From positions 38,404,912-38,468,911 of the forward strand of contig CP137669.1 of NCBI GenBank assembly GCA_037976565.1: a DNA stretch of 64,000 nucleotides, in the 5' to 3' direction. The notes below the pieces were generated by a model. It did not search any database. It was not told where the DNA came from and saw nothing but the letters and a program-made list of their open reading frames with translations. Below are positions 44,395-54,886 of this stretch, in pieces. Within the stretch, counting starts at the first letter, position 1. The number at the start of each line of letters is the position of its first letter. The position numbers were made by a program, and so were the translations under genes. This DNA comes from Mesocentrotus franciscanus (Eukaryota; Echinodermata; Echinoidea; Camarodonta; Strongylocentrotidae).

Positions 44395-46010
44395 TTTTAT
44401 TTTGACACGTGCCCCTTTTCTTTCGACAAGTTTCCATTTTCCTTTGCAATAAGTGTCCATTTTCCATTCTCATAAGTACCCTTTTTAATCTCTAGTAAGT
44501 GTCCCTTTTCAGGTACGAGAAGTGCCCCCTTCACCTCTGATAATTGCCCTATTCAAATCTGAGAGGTGCCTCTTTTACTTTGACAAGTGCCCCTTTTCCT
44601 TTGTACGAAGTGCCCCTTCCCCTTTTAATAACTACCCCCATTTTAACTCGGATGAGCGCACCTTATATTTTCACATGTGCCCCTTTTCCTTTCTAATAAG
44701 TTCCCCTTTTCCTAATGATAAGTGCCCCCATTACAACAAAAAGAGCCCCTTCCCCTTCTCATAAATGACCCTTTTCAGGTACGAGAAGTTACTCCTTTTC
44801 ACTTCAGATAGGTGCCCCCCTTCACCTCTGATAACTGCCCTATTCAAATCTGAGAGGTGCCTCTTTTACGTTGACAAGTGCCCCTTTTCCTTTGTAAGAA
44901 GTGCCCCTTCCCCTTTTAATAACTACCCCCATTTTAACTTCGATAAGCGCACTTTATATTTTCACATGTGCCCCTTTTCCTTTCTAATAAGTTCCCCTTT
45001 TCCTAATGATAAGTGCCCCTTTTCCTAATGATAAGTGCCCCCATTAAAACAAAACTAGCCCCTTCCCCTTCTCATAAATGCCCCTTTTCATCTCTGGTAA
45101 ATAACCCTTTTCAGCTACAAGAAGTTACTGCTTTTCACTTCAGATAAGTGCCCCCTTCACCTCCGATAAATGCCCCTTTAAAATCTGAGAGGTGCCTCTT
45201 TTACGTTGACAAGTGCCCCTTTTCCTTTGTAAGAAGTGCCCCTTTCCATCAACTACTGCACATTTTCCTTTATTATAAGTGCCCCTTTTTCATTCACATA
45301 AGTGCCCCTTTTCATATCTGGTCATTGCCCCTTTTCAGGTGCGATAATAATAATAATAATAATAATAATAATTACAGTGCTTATATAGCGCCTAACACTT
45401 ACTTTATCAGAAGTCTCTAAGCGCTCTACAATAATGCAGCATAATTACCCTGGCTTTAGCAGTGCAGCTGTTACGCGCTGCGTTTCAAGGAATAAATTCC
45501 TACCAGGTACCCATTTACTTCACCTGGGTGGAGTGTGGCAAATGTAGATCAATGTCTTGCCAAAGGACATTAGTGCAGCGGCGGGACTCGAACCGCGGAC
45601 CTTGTGATCGACAGTCCGGCGACGTATCCACTCGACCACAACACCTCCATATAAGTGCCTCTTTTCACCTCTGATAATTTCCCATTTAACAATGATACGT
45701 GCCCCTCTTCCTTTCTAATAAGGGACCTATCCCCTTTTCATAAATGCCCCCTTTCACCTCTTATAAATGCCCCTATCAAAATCTGATGGAGGCCCCTTTT
45801 CCGTCGAAAAATGCCCATTTCCTATTATCATGAGTGACGTTTTTCATCCCTAGTGAGTGCGTCTTTTTGAAGGTGTAAGAAGTGCCCCATTTTCACCTCT
45901 GGTAATTACTCTTTGTACGTTGACACATGCTCCTTTTTTTTCTGATAAGTGTCCCCTTTTCCTCTCATCATGAAACGCGCCCCTAATTTCAAGTGACTAA
46001 GAGCAATTTA
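44395..46010 (+). repeat. Degenerate ~20-25-base GTGCCCCTTTT minisatellite
   Basis: Dozens of variants of ATAAGTGCCCCTTTTCCTTT. Longer sub-blocks repeat at about 44520-44760, 44815-45030 and 45145-45240. These give similar Pro/Phe/Ser-rich frames at 44522, 44765 and 45148, which are not genes. Interrupted by a SINE at 45340-45650. Confidence 0.88.
45340..45650 (-). mobile_element. Full-length tRNA-derived SINE
   Basis: On the minus strand it starts GGAGGTGTTGTGGTCGAGTG (A box TGGTCGAGTGG). A B box CGCGGTTCGAGTCCCGCC follows, then a body with CCTTTGGCAAGACATTG and AAATGGGTACCTGGTAGGAA. The end is GGCGCTATATAAGCACTG with (ATT)n, from 45650 to 45340. The head is tRNA-Ser/Leu-like. The 3' end resembles that of the LINE fragment at 30437-30668, the likely partner type. 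Inserted in the minisatellite of a hAT-like element. Confidence 0.88.
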
Positions 46011-46226
46011 CCCCAAAGCTCGCTCGCTACGCTCGCACGCATTATAGATGATATACTTATGTTACTTATTAAAGGTCTTTTCAGTCTTCCGTTATGAGAA
46101 TGTGCTTATAACCCCATCACGATTGGGCATTTTTTCCTCTTTATAAGATGTAATTTTTCGCACGCGGCGACCTCACAAATCTTAAAAAGTTTCATCGCTC
46201 GCTTCGCTCGCTCGCAAATAAATTTT

Positions 46227-46628
46227 CAGACCATCACACCCAACTGCAAAGTATGATGCGTAAGCAATATCTTGTATGGTATATGAAGTGAAACAAATAT
46301 TGAAATCATCCCTGATAATGTAATCACAATGTAGGGGTATATAACAATGTCTAACAAATTGTATATTTTCGCTTTGAGATTTCCCTTTGTAGGTGCCCTT
46401 TTTATCCAGAAAGTGCCCTTTTTTCTTCAGACCATCACACCCAACTGCAAAGTATGATGCGTAAGCAATATCTTGTATGGTATATGAAGTGAAACAAATA
46501 TTGAAATCATCCCTGATAATGTAATCACAATGTAGGGGTATATAACAATGTCTAACAAATTGTATATTTTCGCTTTGAGATTTCCATTTGTAGGTGCCCT
46601 TTTTATCCAGAAAGTGCCCTTTTTTCTT
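46227..46628 (+). repeat. 201-base tandem duplication
   Basis: 46227-46427 and 46428-46628 are almost identical (starting CAGACCATCACACCCAACTG and ending near AAGTGCCCTTTTTTCT; one difference seen, CCCTTTG/CCATTTG). They are far more alike than the surrounding minisatellite units, so this is recent. The minus-strand frame with a repeated peptide reflects it. Confidence 0.95.
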
Positions 46629-47469
46629 GGTGCCCCTCCCCACTTTAGAAGTCGCTCGGCAGCCCCTGCCCCGGGGCACCCCCCCCCCTGGATCCGCCAC
46701 TGGGATAAACTGAAAACACTCGTCCTCCAGGGGAACCTGCTAGCACTCACCTTGGAGGAGGAGTTGTCTGTCAGCTGGAATATTTATCTATGACGTCCCA
46801 AGTAGGGTCCAACATAGACACACTACCTACCAAATCAAAACTTGTCCGTTTGGGGGAAAACGTATCAGATGAGATAAATGCAAACTTTGCGATATAACCG
46901 AGAAACACTGATTCATGCACTGAACAATTGTAATGTGCAACTCACTCAATGGCGCTACACTTGGAGACACGATAATGTACTCGGCCCTCACCAAGACAAA
47001 GGATACACAAAATAACATACCCAAACCTTGTCTCATTGCAGATCTTTCTCAGCCCAACATGACGAGTGCCCATGCAACCTCCACTATCCCAAAATAAAAT
47101 AATGCCCACAATTGACCGACCTGACCTCGTACTCTACTGGCCAAATGAATGGAAAATACTCATCTTTGAACTAACCGTCCAATTTGATCTCAAAAACAGG
47201 AAGGCCCATTAATATAAATGTAATAAATATGCCCCCCTCATTCACGACATCTCAGCCCGAAATTTCGAAGTATCCCTTTTAGCATTTGAAGTTGGAAGCG
47301 GCGCGCCTCGCGGCGGTCTCCTGACAAACCAAAATTTCCGATCTCTTAAAACACTTATCAAAATGGCTAACTCAAACTCCACCGCCCAACAACTATCGAA
47401 ACAAATCTGTAAAATGGCAGTAGTGTCGTCATTTTCCATCTTCCATGCTAGACAAGAACCTACGTGGGT

Positions 47470-47837
47470 GTCACCCCCCCCCCACTTCTTCAGTAAGGAG
47501 TCTAACGATCAATATCAGATATGATGAAGATCTGAAATCTGTGGACTGATGATCGTAGAAGAATGTTATTGCAAAATTAATGTTATATTAATGATTAATT
47601 ACATTATAACTAGTAATAAGGAATGTAGTATCGATATTTTATTATTCTCAATAATATGATCAGTTTATGATTTACTCTCTGATCATTAATATTGTAACTT
47701 ATTTTCAATGACTCTAATCATTACCTGTCAAGGTGAACTCACTTTAAATACCCTCTCCCTTTATTCTTCGCTCCTTTCTTTCCTCTTTACTTTCTTCCCA
47801 GAACTAACTTACCTATCGAAAACATGTCACCTCTCTC

Positions 47838-47888
<51 letters not shown>

Positions 47889-47890
47889 CT

Positions 47891-47926
<36 letters not shown>

Positions 47927-48730
47927 ACTCAAGTCTACCGCCCGCGGTCATCACTATACTCCATGTCACTTATCACATCATTCTCATATGATAAAAACAA
48001 CGCCTATATCTAATTTATTTATATTTAATTAATATTTCTGAAATGTCAATTACCTCATAACCTCATTGAATTAATGTATCATATCTATACAACTGTATGT
48101 TTTATGTTCATGTTATGTCCTGCTTTGGCAAATCCATTGTCCTGGGCCATATGTATGCTATATCGTGATAAATGTCTGAACAATTATGATCTATTTGTAA
48201 CACTGTTTATTTTGATTATGAAATAAATGATATATACGTTGCTTTGCTCCTTATTATATAAATTCCGTTTAACCCTTGTCAAATTTTTCGCCTCCATTAA
48301 ACTAACATGTATAAAAAGGCATTTGCCAAGGTTCAACTTTTAAAAGAAACATTCGGTTACCGTGCACAATTCTTTTACTATATTTCTCCAGATTTGTTCA
48401 TAAATTTAGCGCCCCATTAATATTTGAATAAAAAGTGAAAAGAAAACTGCTTATCAACGCTCAAAATACGACACTCCGCCATTTGATTGCAGTGCTCACT
48501 TGCGAAATTTGTATCGATATCATGCGTAATAAATTGCGTTCTTGAGGGTTAAAAGTTAACATGAAAAACAAACAACGCAAAATAAAACTAACGTTCGGTT
48601 CGCTTTGCGTATATATTATATTAGGCTTGGTCAAGAGGGGGCGCAATTCGCTGGGCCTAAAAAATAAGCAACGTATCGGTTAGAGTCAAACTTTTGACTT
48701 TCCCATGTCCTTTTCTCCATACAATAATAC
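47470..48730. other. No gene recognised; contains (CT)n microsatellite at 47838-47922
   Basis: AT-rich sequence with a long CT repeat (two blocks separated by ATCCCTCCC). The Ser/Leu frame at 47708-48013 is composition only. Part of 47470-48240 may be the R2-like element's 3' UTR. Confidence 0.5.
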
Positions 48731-48733
48731 AAG

Positions 48734-49831
48734 CAGGGGCGGCGATCCGGGGGAGGGGACCCCTCAATTTTTAGGGGATCGTCCCCTCAAAATTTGAAAA
48801 AGTGCACACAGAAAATGTAAAGCAAATACTGACTAAAGACTGCAACACACTTTTAGGCTCTGGAGGGCCCAAGAGTGCAGCGTTTAGACAACAAAAAATG
48901 CAAAAATCTTCTCACTCGGTAGCTACGCTCCCTCGGATAATATCCTTCAAAATGTACAAGTAAATACCGAGAAAAGTGAAGTGTGAAAAAAGTATATTGC
49001 TTGTTGTTATACTTTAGTTTTTCTAAGGAATGTAATTTTGTAATACAACAAAACTTCAAAAACCTGTGAGGGGGTAGTCACTTTCGTCCCTTCACCCCTC
49101 TCATTCACTATGCTCCCTCGCACTTGCGTACTGATGGGGGGGGGGCAGTTCCCCCTTCAAATAAAATTCAAACGTGGTTTATTTCAAATTCGATACCAGT
49201 GATTTACAAATGTTGCTGAAATGGCATGATTTTTCCCTGAGCTTCCAGGGGCTCTGCCCTCTGGATCCCACCAAGGGCCTTAAGGCGGGCCCCTGATTGC
49301 TCATCTGACCGTAATTAAATGCCTTAAACGCCTGAGCTTCCGGGGGCTCTGCCCCCTGGACCCCACCAAGGGCCCTAGGGCGGCCCCTGGATGCTCATCT
49401 GATCGTAATGTAATGCCTAAATCCCCTAACTTCTGGGAGCTCCGCCTCGTGGACCCCACTCCAATAAGTGACCTGCATGCCATAGTGTCACAAATAAGTT
49501 ATCAAAATATGCTCATCTGACCGTAATTAAATGCCTAAAACCCCTGAGTTTCATGGGCAACGCCCCTTGATCCCCGCCAGGGATTTACCCCTGGACCCCT
49601 GGACCCCACGCCAACATACGCTCCACTTGCTTAGCTCGCTTTGCTCTACCTGATCGTAAATACTTTAGCCCCCCACTTTGAAGAACGTTCCCAGGGCCTG
49701 CGTAACATGTAAGATTGGTGGTGATGCGGATTTTTTTTCTGCCCCCCAAAAACGTTTTGCTCATTACGCCACTGCTCCCTCGTCCCTCGCATTTTGTCCC
49801 CCCTGGTCATGACAAGAAATCGCTGCCCCTG
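48734..49831 (+). mobile_element. hAT-like element, host of a nested relative
   Basis: Ends CAGGGGCGGCGATCC and the reverse complement of CAGGGGCAGCGATTTC. Flanked by AATACAAG (48726-48733) and AATACAAC (49832-49839), one mismatch. It holds a complete second hAT-like element at 49121-49774, leaving about 440 bases of its own. No transposase. Confidence 0.82.
49121..49774 (+). mobile_element. 654-base hAT-like element, short relative of 22478-25547
   Basis: Perfect 8-base duplication CTCCCTCG (49113-49120, 49775-49782). Ends CACTTGCGTACTGATGGGG and CTCATTACGCCACTG. The interior repeats the GCTCATCTGACCGTAATTAA and GGGGGCTCTGCCCCCTGGAC motifs of the 3.07 kb element. Nested in 48734-49831. Confidence 0.9.
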
Positions 49832-49839
49832 AATACAAC

Positions 49840-50265
49840 TAATGGAATGAATTAACGATAATTTCCTGGACAAAAATAGGAAAGCTGTCGTGACATAATG
49901 TCGAATCATCTTTTCACCAATTTGAGATTCATATATCTTTACACATGATATTTTTAAAAAAATCACTCTCCTCCATGAGCTGTGAAAAAATAATGCCAAA
50001 TATAAAATAAATCTAAGATATCTAACATCTTCTGTACCTACCCGATATGGTGTTGCAATACCAATATTTATTTTTGTTGCAGTCACGGAGCGGGTATTAT
50101 ACAAATTACAATTCAACCTAAATTAACTATCACTTAGGCCTAATATTAAAATTCGTTATAAGCGGAGGACCAAAGTCAAATATCAAGCACACCTTGTTAA
50201 TTCGAAAGATTTTATCATAATACCCAAAATTTTAAAAGTTTTTTCTTTCTTTTTCTTGTAGCAGT
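49840..50265. other. No gene recognised
   Basis: AT-rich; no supportable exon. Confidence 0.4.
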
Positions 50266-50269
50266 CACC

Positions 50270-50570
50270 CCTAAACCGGATGAGCCATCCAAAAAAAAGC
50301 CGCCCTTTTGAAGAAAAAAAAACAATTTTGCATATATTTTTTTAATGAAACCTTGAACCACCATGAGTTTGGCGTCATATGAAAGAGAATCTACATTTTG
50401 ATACAAACTTTGACATAATTTGGGATTAGTTAACATCGCAATTTTAGGTAAGAAACATGGTTTTATTGTGATTTTCTTCAAAAGATTGAATTTTATCAAA
50501 ATCCGTTATTTTCCCTATACCAAAATCGTCTCTCCAGGAATTTGCCCATGTACAAGGACAATATCGAAAA
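50270..50570 (+). repeat. Diverged arm fragment of the 2.3 kb foldback family
   Basis: Matches 29150-29465 with divergence: ACCATGAGTTTGGCGTCATA, TGAAAGAGAATCTACATTTT, TTGAATTTTATCAAAATCCG, CCAGGAATTTGCCCATGTAC. No second arm follows. Confidence 0.8.
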
Positions 50571-50692
50571 TAATATCGCTTGTGATATTCGTTTGTCTCA
50601 CGATGTATGGTCAATAAGGGATCTAAAAGATCACGACGTTTCGTGCGCCGCTGCAACATTTCGTCAGGTGATAAAATCTAATGTAAGCAAGC

Positions 50693-50787
50693 GTCTTTTA
50701 TACTCTACGGGCGGCCGGATTAAACGGTCATTAAATGACCGTTGAAAAATGACAGTTGAATCCGGCCGCCCGTAGAGTATAAAAGAC
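50693..50787. repeat. Perfect 29-base inverted repeat with a palindrome inside
   Basis: 50693-50721 and 50759-50787 are exact reverse complements (GTCTTTTATACTCTACGGGC, then GGCCGGATT), separated by 37 bases. The loop starts with the 21-base palindrome AACGGTCATT-A-AATGACCGTT. It would form a very stable hairpin or cruciform. Function unknown; not terminator-like in a eukaryotic setting. Confidence 0.9.
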
Positions 50788-50848
50788 AGTAACACCATCG
50801 CAACTACTTTCAAGAAATCAAGTCAAGGGCGATTTCAATACCCTATTG

Positions 50849-51575
50849 CAGCGTTTTCAACCGTGGTGCTGCGGGGTGCCGCAAGACGTCTCTAGGGTGC
50901 CGCGAGAGAAATTTAGTTACATCACAACAATTATTTTAGGAGTTACGTCGATTTCGTGGAACACCATATTTTAGAAACCGCTAGTCAGAATAAGTAATTT
51001 CATGAGGGAAAAGCATTTTAAAGATGAAAAAGTGTATTTCTTCCTTGCTCGCTCACATTATTTAGAAACAGGATGATGATTCAAGCAGCGAAATGCCTGA
51101 ATAGCTCCATATTTTGACAACGAGGTGTCCGATCGAATATCATACTATTTGACAGCGAGGTGCGCGAATGTATGTTATATATTTTACATCAAAATAACAT
51201 GTTTACCGCTTGTTCGCTTCACTCGCTCGCATCATTTAGAAACGGGATAATTCCGGGCAACGTGACGCCCGAAAATTCTCATATTCATGTAAATTTGACG
51301 GCGGGATGCCCGCATACGTTATGTTATATCCTCTCTAGTTTATTGATTAACAAAATATTTTTAAACATAAGTTGGAGATGCCTTGGGGGGACTCGCTTGC
51401 TTCGATCGCTTGCAAAAATTAGAAAAAAATATGAGCGTATGTGTGTACATGACACTTGACGAGTTTCAGAGTGATGTACAAGTAATATGTTGTGCTGAAT
51501 ACGGGATTGGAATGACGCGAATTTTTTTTTATTTCTGAAAAGGGTGTAGTGACTGGAAAAGGTTGAAAAACGCTG
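50849..51575 (+). mobile_element. 727-base hAT-like element
   Basis: Ends CAGCGTTTTCAACC and GGTTGAAAAACGCTG, an inverted pair of the kind common in hAT elements. Flanks CCCTATTG and CTCTATGG are a plausible diverged 8-base duplication (6 of 8). The left interior has GGTGCCGCAAGACG and GGTGCCGCGAGAG repeats. No transposase frame. Confidence 0.7.
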
Positions 51576-51590
51576 CTCTATGGTATAACC

Positions 51591-52913
51591 CAGGGCCTTT
51601 TTCTCAAACTTTTTCCTTGACGGTTCAGATGTGATTTCTATAAAAGCTAAAAGTCCGAAACAACCATTGGCGGGGGGGGGGCACAGGGAGCACGTGCCTC
51701 CGCGGCCAAAAAAAAAAAAAAAAAAAAATTGTGCTCACTACCCCCCACTGAGCGAATTTTCAGCCGGCGCGATTTTCCAATTTTCCAATTTTCGGGTGAA
51801 AAAAAAGTGCCCACTACCCCCCCACCCCCCACTGAGCAAATTTTCGGCCGGCGCGATTTTAAAATTTGCAGGAGAAAAAATTGTGCCCCCGTCTAAGAAA
51901 TCCTGGATCCGCGCCTGACAATGAGCAAATTTAGTTTACTTAATCAATTATTTCCATACATATAAGTTTGTGTTATTACACATAGGTGTCTTTATATCAG
52001 TGGCGGATCCAGGGGGGGCCCGGGGGGCCCGGCCCCCTCCCCTAGAAAAAACAGGTAAAAACACCCTTTTTTGTAAAAAAATGAAGATGGGCCCCCTCCC
52101 CTGACGCTCAAGGGGGGTGGTAAAAAATTGTGGTCACTACCCCCCACTGAGCGAAAAATCAACCGGCACGGTTTTCACATTTTGGTACGAAGTGGGCCCC
52201 TTTTTCGGCCCCCTCCCTTGCCGCCGGCTGGATCCGCCCCTGCTTTACATGTACCTTAATTTCAAGAGTTAAGACAGTCAATAGTTATATGCATGTAGCT
52301 TATATATCAGTGGGGAAAATGGCACTGTTTTCCGGCAGTAAGCTGCCTGATGCAATTCGTTCAGACAATCTACTCCTAAAATTTACAGTACTGGAGCTTG
52401 TATACTGGAGAAAATGAGCCTTGATGAGCCTTGTTTTAAATTTTTAGGTCTATATCTGATCTAAGGGGATTGATACAATTTAACCCTAATAATTAGGGCC
52501 AGGCTATTTTGGTACTCTCTCAGCCGAGGGGGTCCCCTCGGAATCTCGGCCATGGAATGACGAAAAAAAAATCTTAAACTAAAACTGAAAGAATAAGTCC
52601 ATAGAATTTCATATCTATATGTCCCAAATGGTTTTTGAAACTATACACATATCTGCGTAGTGACAATTCTGCATTGTTTACGAAACATAATTCATGGGAA
52701 AATGTTCATTTTGGCCGCACGCAGCGATTTTTTACGCTACGCAGTACCAATGGTACACTTTAGTCGAAATTATTTATAAATTTGGTATCAAAAATAGGTG
52801 ACCGGTGTGGATTCTTCCCCCTGCCCTTTTTTTAAGGTTAACAAAAACCCCCCAAAACAGAGCCATGCACCAGGGCGGTCCGGACTCCAGGTCCGGACTT
52901 TGAGAAGCACCTG
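51591..52913 (+). mobile_element. 1.3 kb hAT-like element
   Basis: Perfect 8-base duplication GTATAACC (51583-51590, 52914-52921). Ends CAGGGCCTTTTTCTCAAAC and the reverse complement of CAGGTGCTTCTCAAAGTCC. It holds a smaller element at 51998-52242 and a poly-A/poly-G segment at 51665-51905 that resembles part of the GGATCCGCC family. It lies a few bases from the element ending at 51575. Confidence 0.88.
51998..52242 (-). mobile_element. 245-base GGATCCGCC-family MITE, nested
   Basis: Reverse-orientation relative of 12667-12954: CAGTGGCGGATCCAGG at left, CTGGATCCGCCCCTG at right. Shared interior includes GTTTTCACATTTTGG, GAAGTGGGCCCC and AAAAAACAGGTAAAAACACC. Flanks CTTTATAT/CTTTACAT are an 8-base duplication with one mismatch. 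Confidence 0.88.
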
Positions 52914-52924
52914 GTATAACCCAT

Positions 52925-53400
52925 AGAATTTTCTTCTGCATATGTTATACGTCATTTTAATGTTTTCACATTTCAAACCTTGATATATGTATAGGAAAGG
53001 CTATTGGAATTGTTCATTTGATTTTTCGTAAGTCTTTGCGATCGTGTTAAGTACGGGACACATTGCACTGAATCGCAAAATAACGGTGTTTGTGTATATT
53101 CATTGTAGAATAGCTCCATCTTTTGATCATCGCACATCGTGCGAACTTCAAAACAAGTCATCAGTCAGAAATCGATGGTCTGAAACATGTCTCGTTCTCC
53201 AGCTGAGCTGCGTGGAGAGACGGCGCACGCCACACCACCGCACACACAGCAGGTGCATTTACGGTGATACACTGCATACATGAGTATACCAACTGCTAGA
53301 AGCATCCTCATGATGAGATGCGACTCGTTAAAATCGCGAAATTTGCAAATGTTCTTGCAATTTTAAGCGTGTGGATATTCATAATTTCTCTACGCGCCCT
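52925..53400. other. No coding exon recognised; possible upstream region of the next gene
   Basis: CpG-containing sequence at 53180-53345. No exon could be supported. Confidence 0.35.
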
Positions 53401-53404
53401 TTGG

Positions 53405-53472
53405 AGTTATATATTCAGGAATGTATTAAATAGTCGTGGACGTATAGAGACAAACGAACTCTTATTATTGTG
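53405..53472 (+). promoter_or_regulatory. Possible TATA box and 5' non-coding exon of the 55.8 kb gene
   Basis: TTATATAT at 53407-53414 is about 30 bases above a plausible start near 53440. TATTATTGTG/GTAAGTGATA at 53472/53473 is a strong donor. Splicing to the acceptor at 55687 would join it to the coding exon. Motif-based inference only; the true start could lie elsewhere. Confidence 0.3.
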
Positions 53473-53771
53473 GTAAGTGATAGATTTATCTCCATCTCAT
53501 GACCCAATTATTATGTTATGTTATGACGTGAATCTTATGACCCTGAACTGAGCTGACAGTGAAATTGCTAAGACAGCCCGACAAGTGTATGTCAAAGTGC
53601 AAGATGAACATAAATAACCGTCTGGTATGGGAAATTATTGAAAATGGCATTTGCCAACCATTTCCATATTCATGTATGTATAGAAAGGTTATTGAATCAG
53701 GTTAATTGACCAAAGTCATTTTTTAAATCAAATGACATGACGGCCATTTGGTATTATTTCAAATACCATGT

Positions 53772-53810
53772 ACTACAGCAGATTTGACTGATATTCAAAT
53801 CTGCTGTAGT
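53772..53810. repeat. 16-base perfect hairpin
   Basis: ACTACAGCAGATTTGA, a 7-base loop, then its exact reverse complement. Too short to be a convincing microRNA precursor. Confidence 0.8.
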
Positions 53811-54497
53811 GATCACCTCTAATGCCTCAGATATGTTGGTTGTTTTATGGCTTGTACTATATGTCCCATTTAATGTTTGTCTGTAATATATATATATCAA
53901 ACATATCAAAATATCAGCATGTGATGTATGAAATATGTAATGAAGACATTACACATTACAACGCATTATAGTTACGGTATACTACTTGCATACCAGCATG
54001 AAGTAAATCCAGTGTACACCCCCTTTTTGAAGGTTCTGGAGAAAAATCAATAAAAAATCAATAAAATGTGTGCATGAACATAGACTTCCCCTCTATAATG
54101 TTGTCAGGCATGAGACAGGCTTTTGGTTGCCCCAGGACTGATATCAAGCCCTGCAATATAAAATCTAGTACAGGAAGGTACTATGAAAGGAATGTGATAA
54201 TAAATGGATCTTGTTATTGACTGCCAAAGAGGATTACATGTCTTATTGATTGTTTCTTCTATTGTATAGGAGATAATGCTCCCAAATATCCTATTGGCCA
54301 TGCTTCTTGACAAGACAGAAAATGGATTTCTCTACCATTATGATTGTTGTACATAGCATGTTTACCGGTAGTCCTTTTCTTGACTGTAGCATATACTACA
54401 AACACTTTAAACTGACGCTTGTCAGAATAATGCAGTCCATAGTCCATAATATAAAGTGAATGTATCAATGAACTATATTTTGAATTTACTTTCTTAA

Positions 54498-54886
54498 AGA
54501 TAAAGGCCAGTTCTGGTCATGCGATTGCATTGTGAAAGAAACGTTGTGAAATCGATCAGAAAAGGTTGATCATCTAGCATATAAGTATTGGTGTTTACTG
54601 CAAGGTTCTGGAATCATCAAAATGATAAGAAATTTGGCCCAGTCTTGGTAAAGTTACAAGCACTGTACACAGAAAGATGTATATGGGACTACACGACCAC
54701 GATATGCGCGATATCTATTTGGTCCCAATAGATATAATCATTTACCAAATATATCAATTAGTAGGCGGTTTCCCAGCAAAATTTGTATCATCACGTATTA
54801 GTCAAAACATATTCTTTCACATGATGGGTAATGAGAGCTTCCATTTCATTTTTTGAGAGGGGCGTTTCCAAAACTAGTCTTTACCT
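54498..54886 (+). mobile_element. TTAA-target MITE, family B, copy 2
   Basis: TTAA at 54494-54497 and 54887-54890. Ends AGATAAAGGCCAGTTCTGG and the reverse complement of AGGTAAAGACTAGTTTTGG. Aligns along its whole length with 7282-7668. Confidence 0.9.

Larger units (their letters stand above)
44237..46702 (+). mobile_element. 2.47 kb hAT-like element of the GGATCCGCC family
   Basis: Flanked by a perfect 8-base duplication GGATAAAC (44229-44236 and 46703-46710). Ends CAGGGCGGATCCAGCCGG and CTGGATCCGCCACTG. The left 90 bases match the centre of the foldback at 12535-13390 (GAGAAAATATTTAGCGGCGA, AGCCAGCCGGCTAATAA). The interior is an expanded minisatellite, a nested SINE and a 201-base tandem duplication. 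No transposase. Confidence 0.92.
44090..47465 (+). pseudogene. R2-like retrotransposon 3' end (zinc-binding plus endonuclease region), split by a hAT-like element
   Basis: Plus-strand homology 44101-44236 ends at DSRKTWQDK and resumes at 46703 with DKLKTLVLQGNLLALTLEEE. About 46880-46950 reads CKLCDITEK then, after a one-base frameshift, LIHALNNC: a C-x2-C..H-x4-C zinc motif like that of R2-clade elements. About 47100-47210 reads RPDLVLYWPNEWKILIFELT, which fits the P-D..E-x-T core of their restriction-like endonuclease (RLE). About 47270-47450 gives LLAFEVGSG, LLTNQNFRSLKTLIKMA and VVSSFSIFHARQEP, the usual C-terminal segment. RT is absent (5' truncation). Removing 44237-46702 plus one target copy restores the frame. 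Stops and frameshifts make it a pseudogene. Clade assignment beyond RLE-type LINE is uncertain. Confidence 0.75.

Noticed and set aside
44522..45420. Three similar Pro/Phe/Ser-rich frames that looked like a small gene family
   Set aside because: They are successive units of the GTGCCCCTTTT minisatellite inside a transposon.
45570..45650. Functional minus-strand tRNA gene
   Set aside because: Good A and B boxes, but the sequence continues directly into a SINE body with an (ATT)n tail.
46182..46793. 172-residue minus-strand frame with a repeated peptide
   Set aside because: The repeat is the 201-base DNA duplication in a hAT-like element; no domain is seen.
53772..53810. microRNA precursor
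   Set aside because: The stem is only 16 bases with no extended pairing beyond it.
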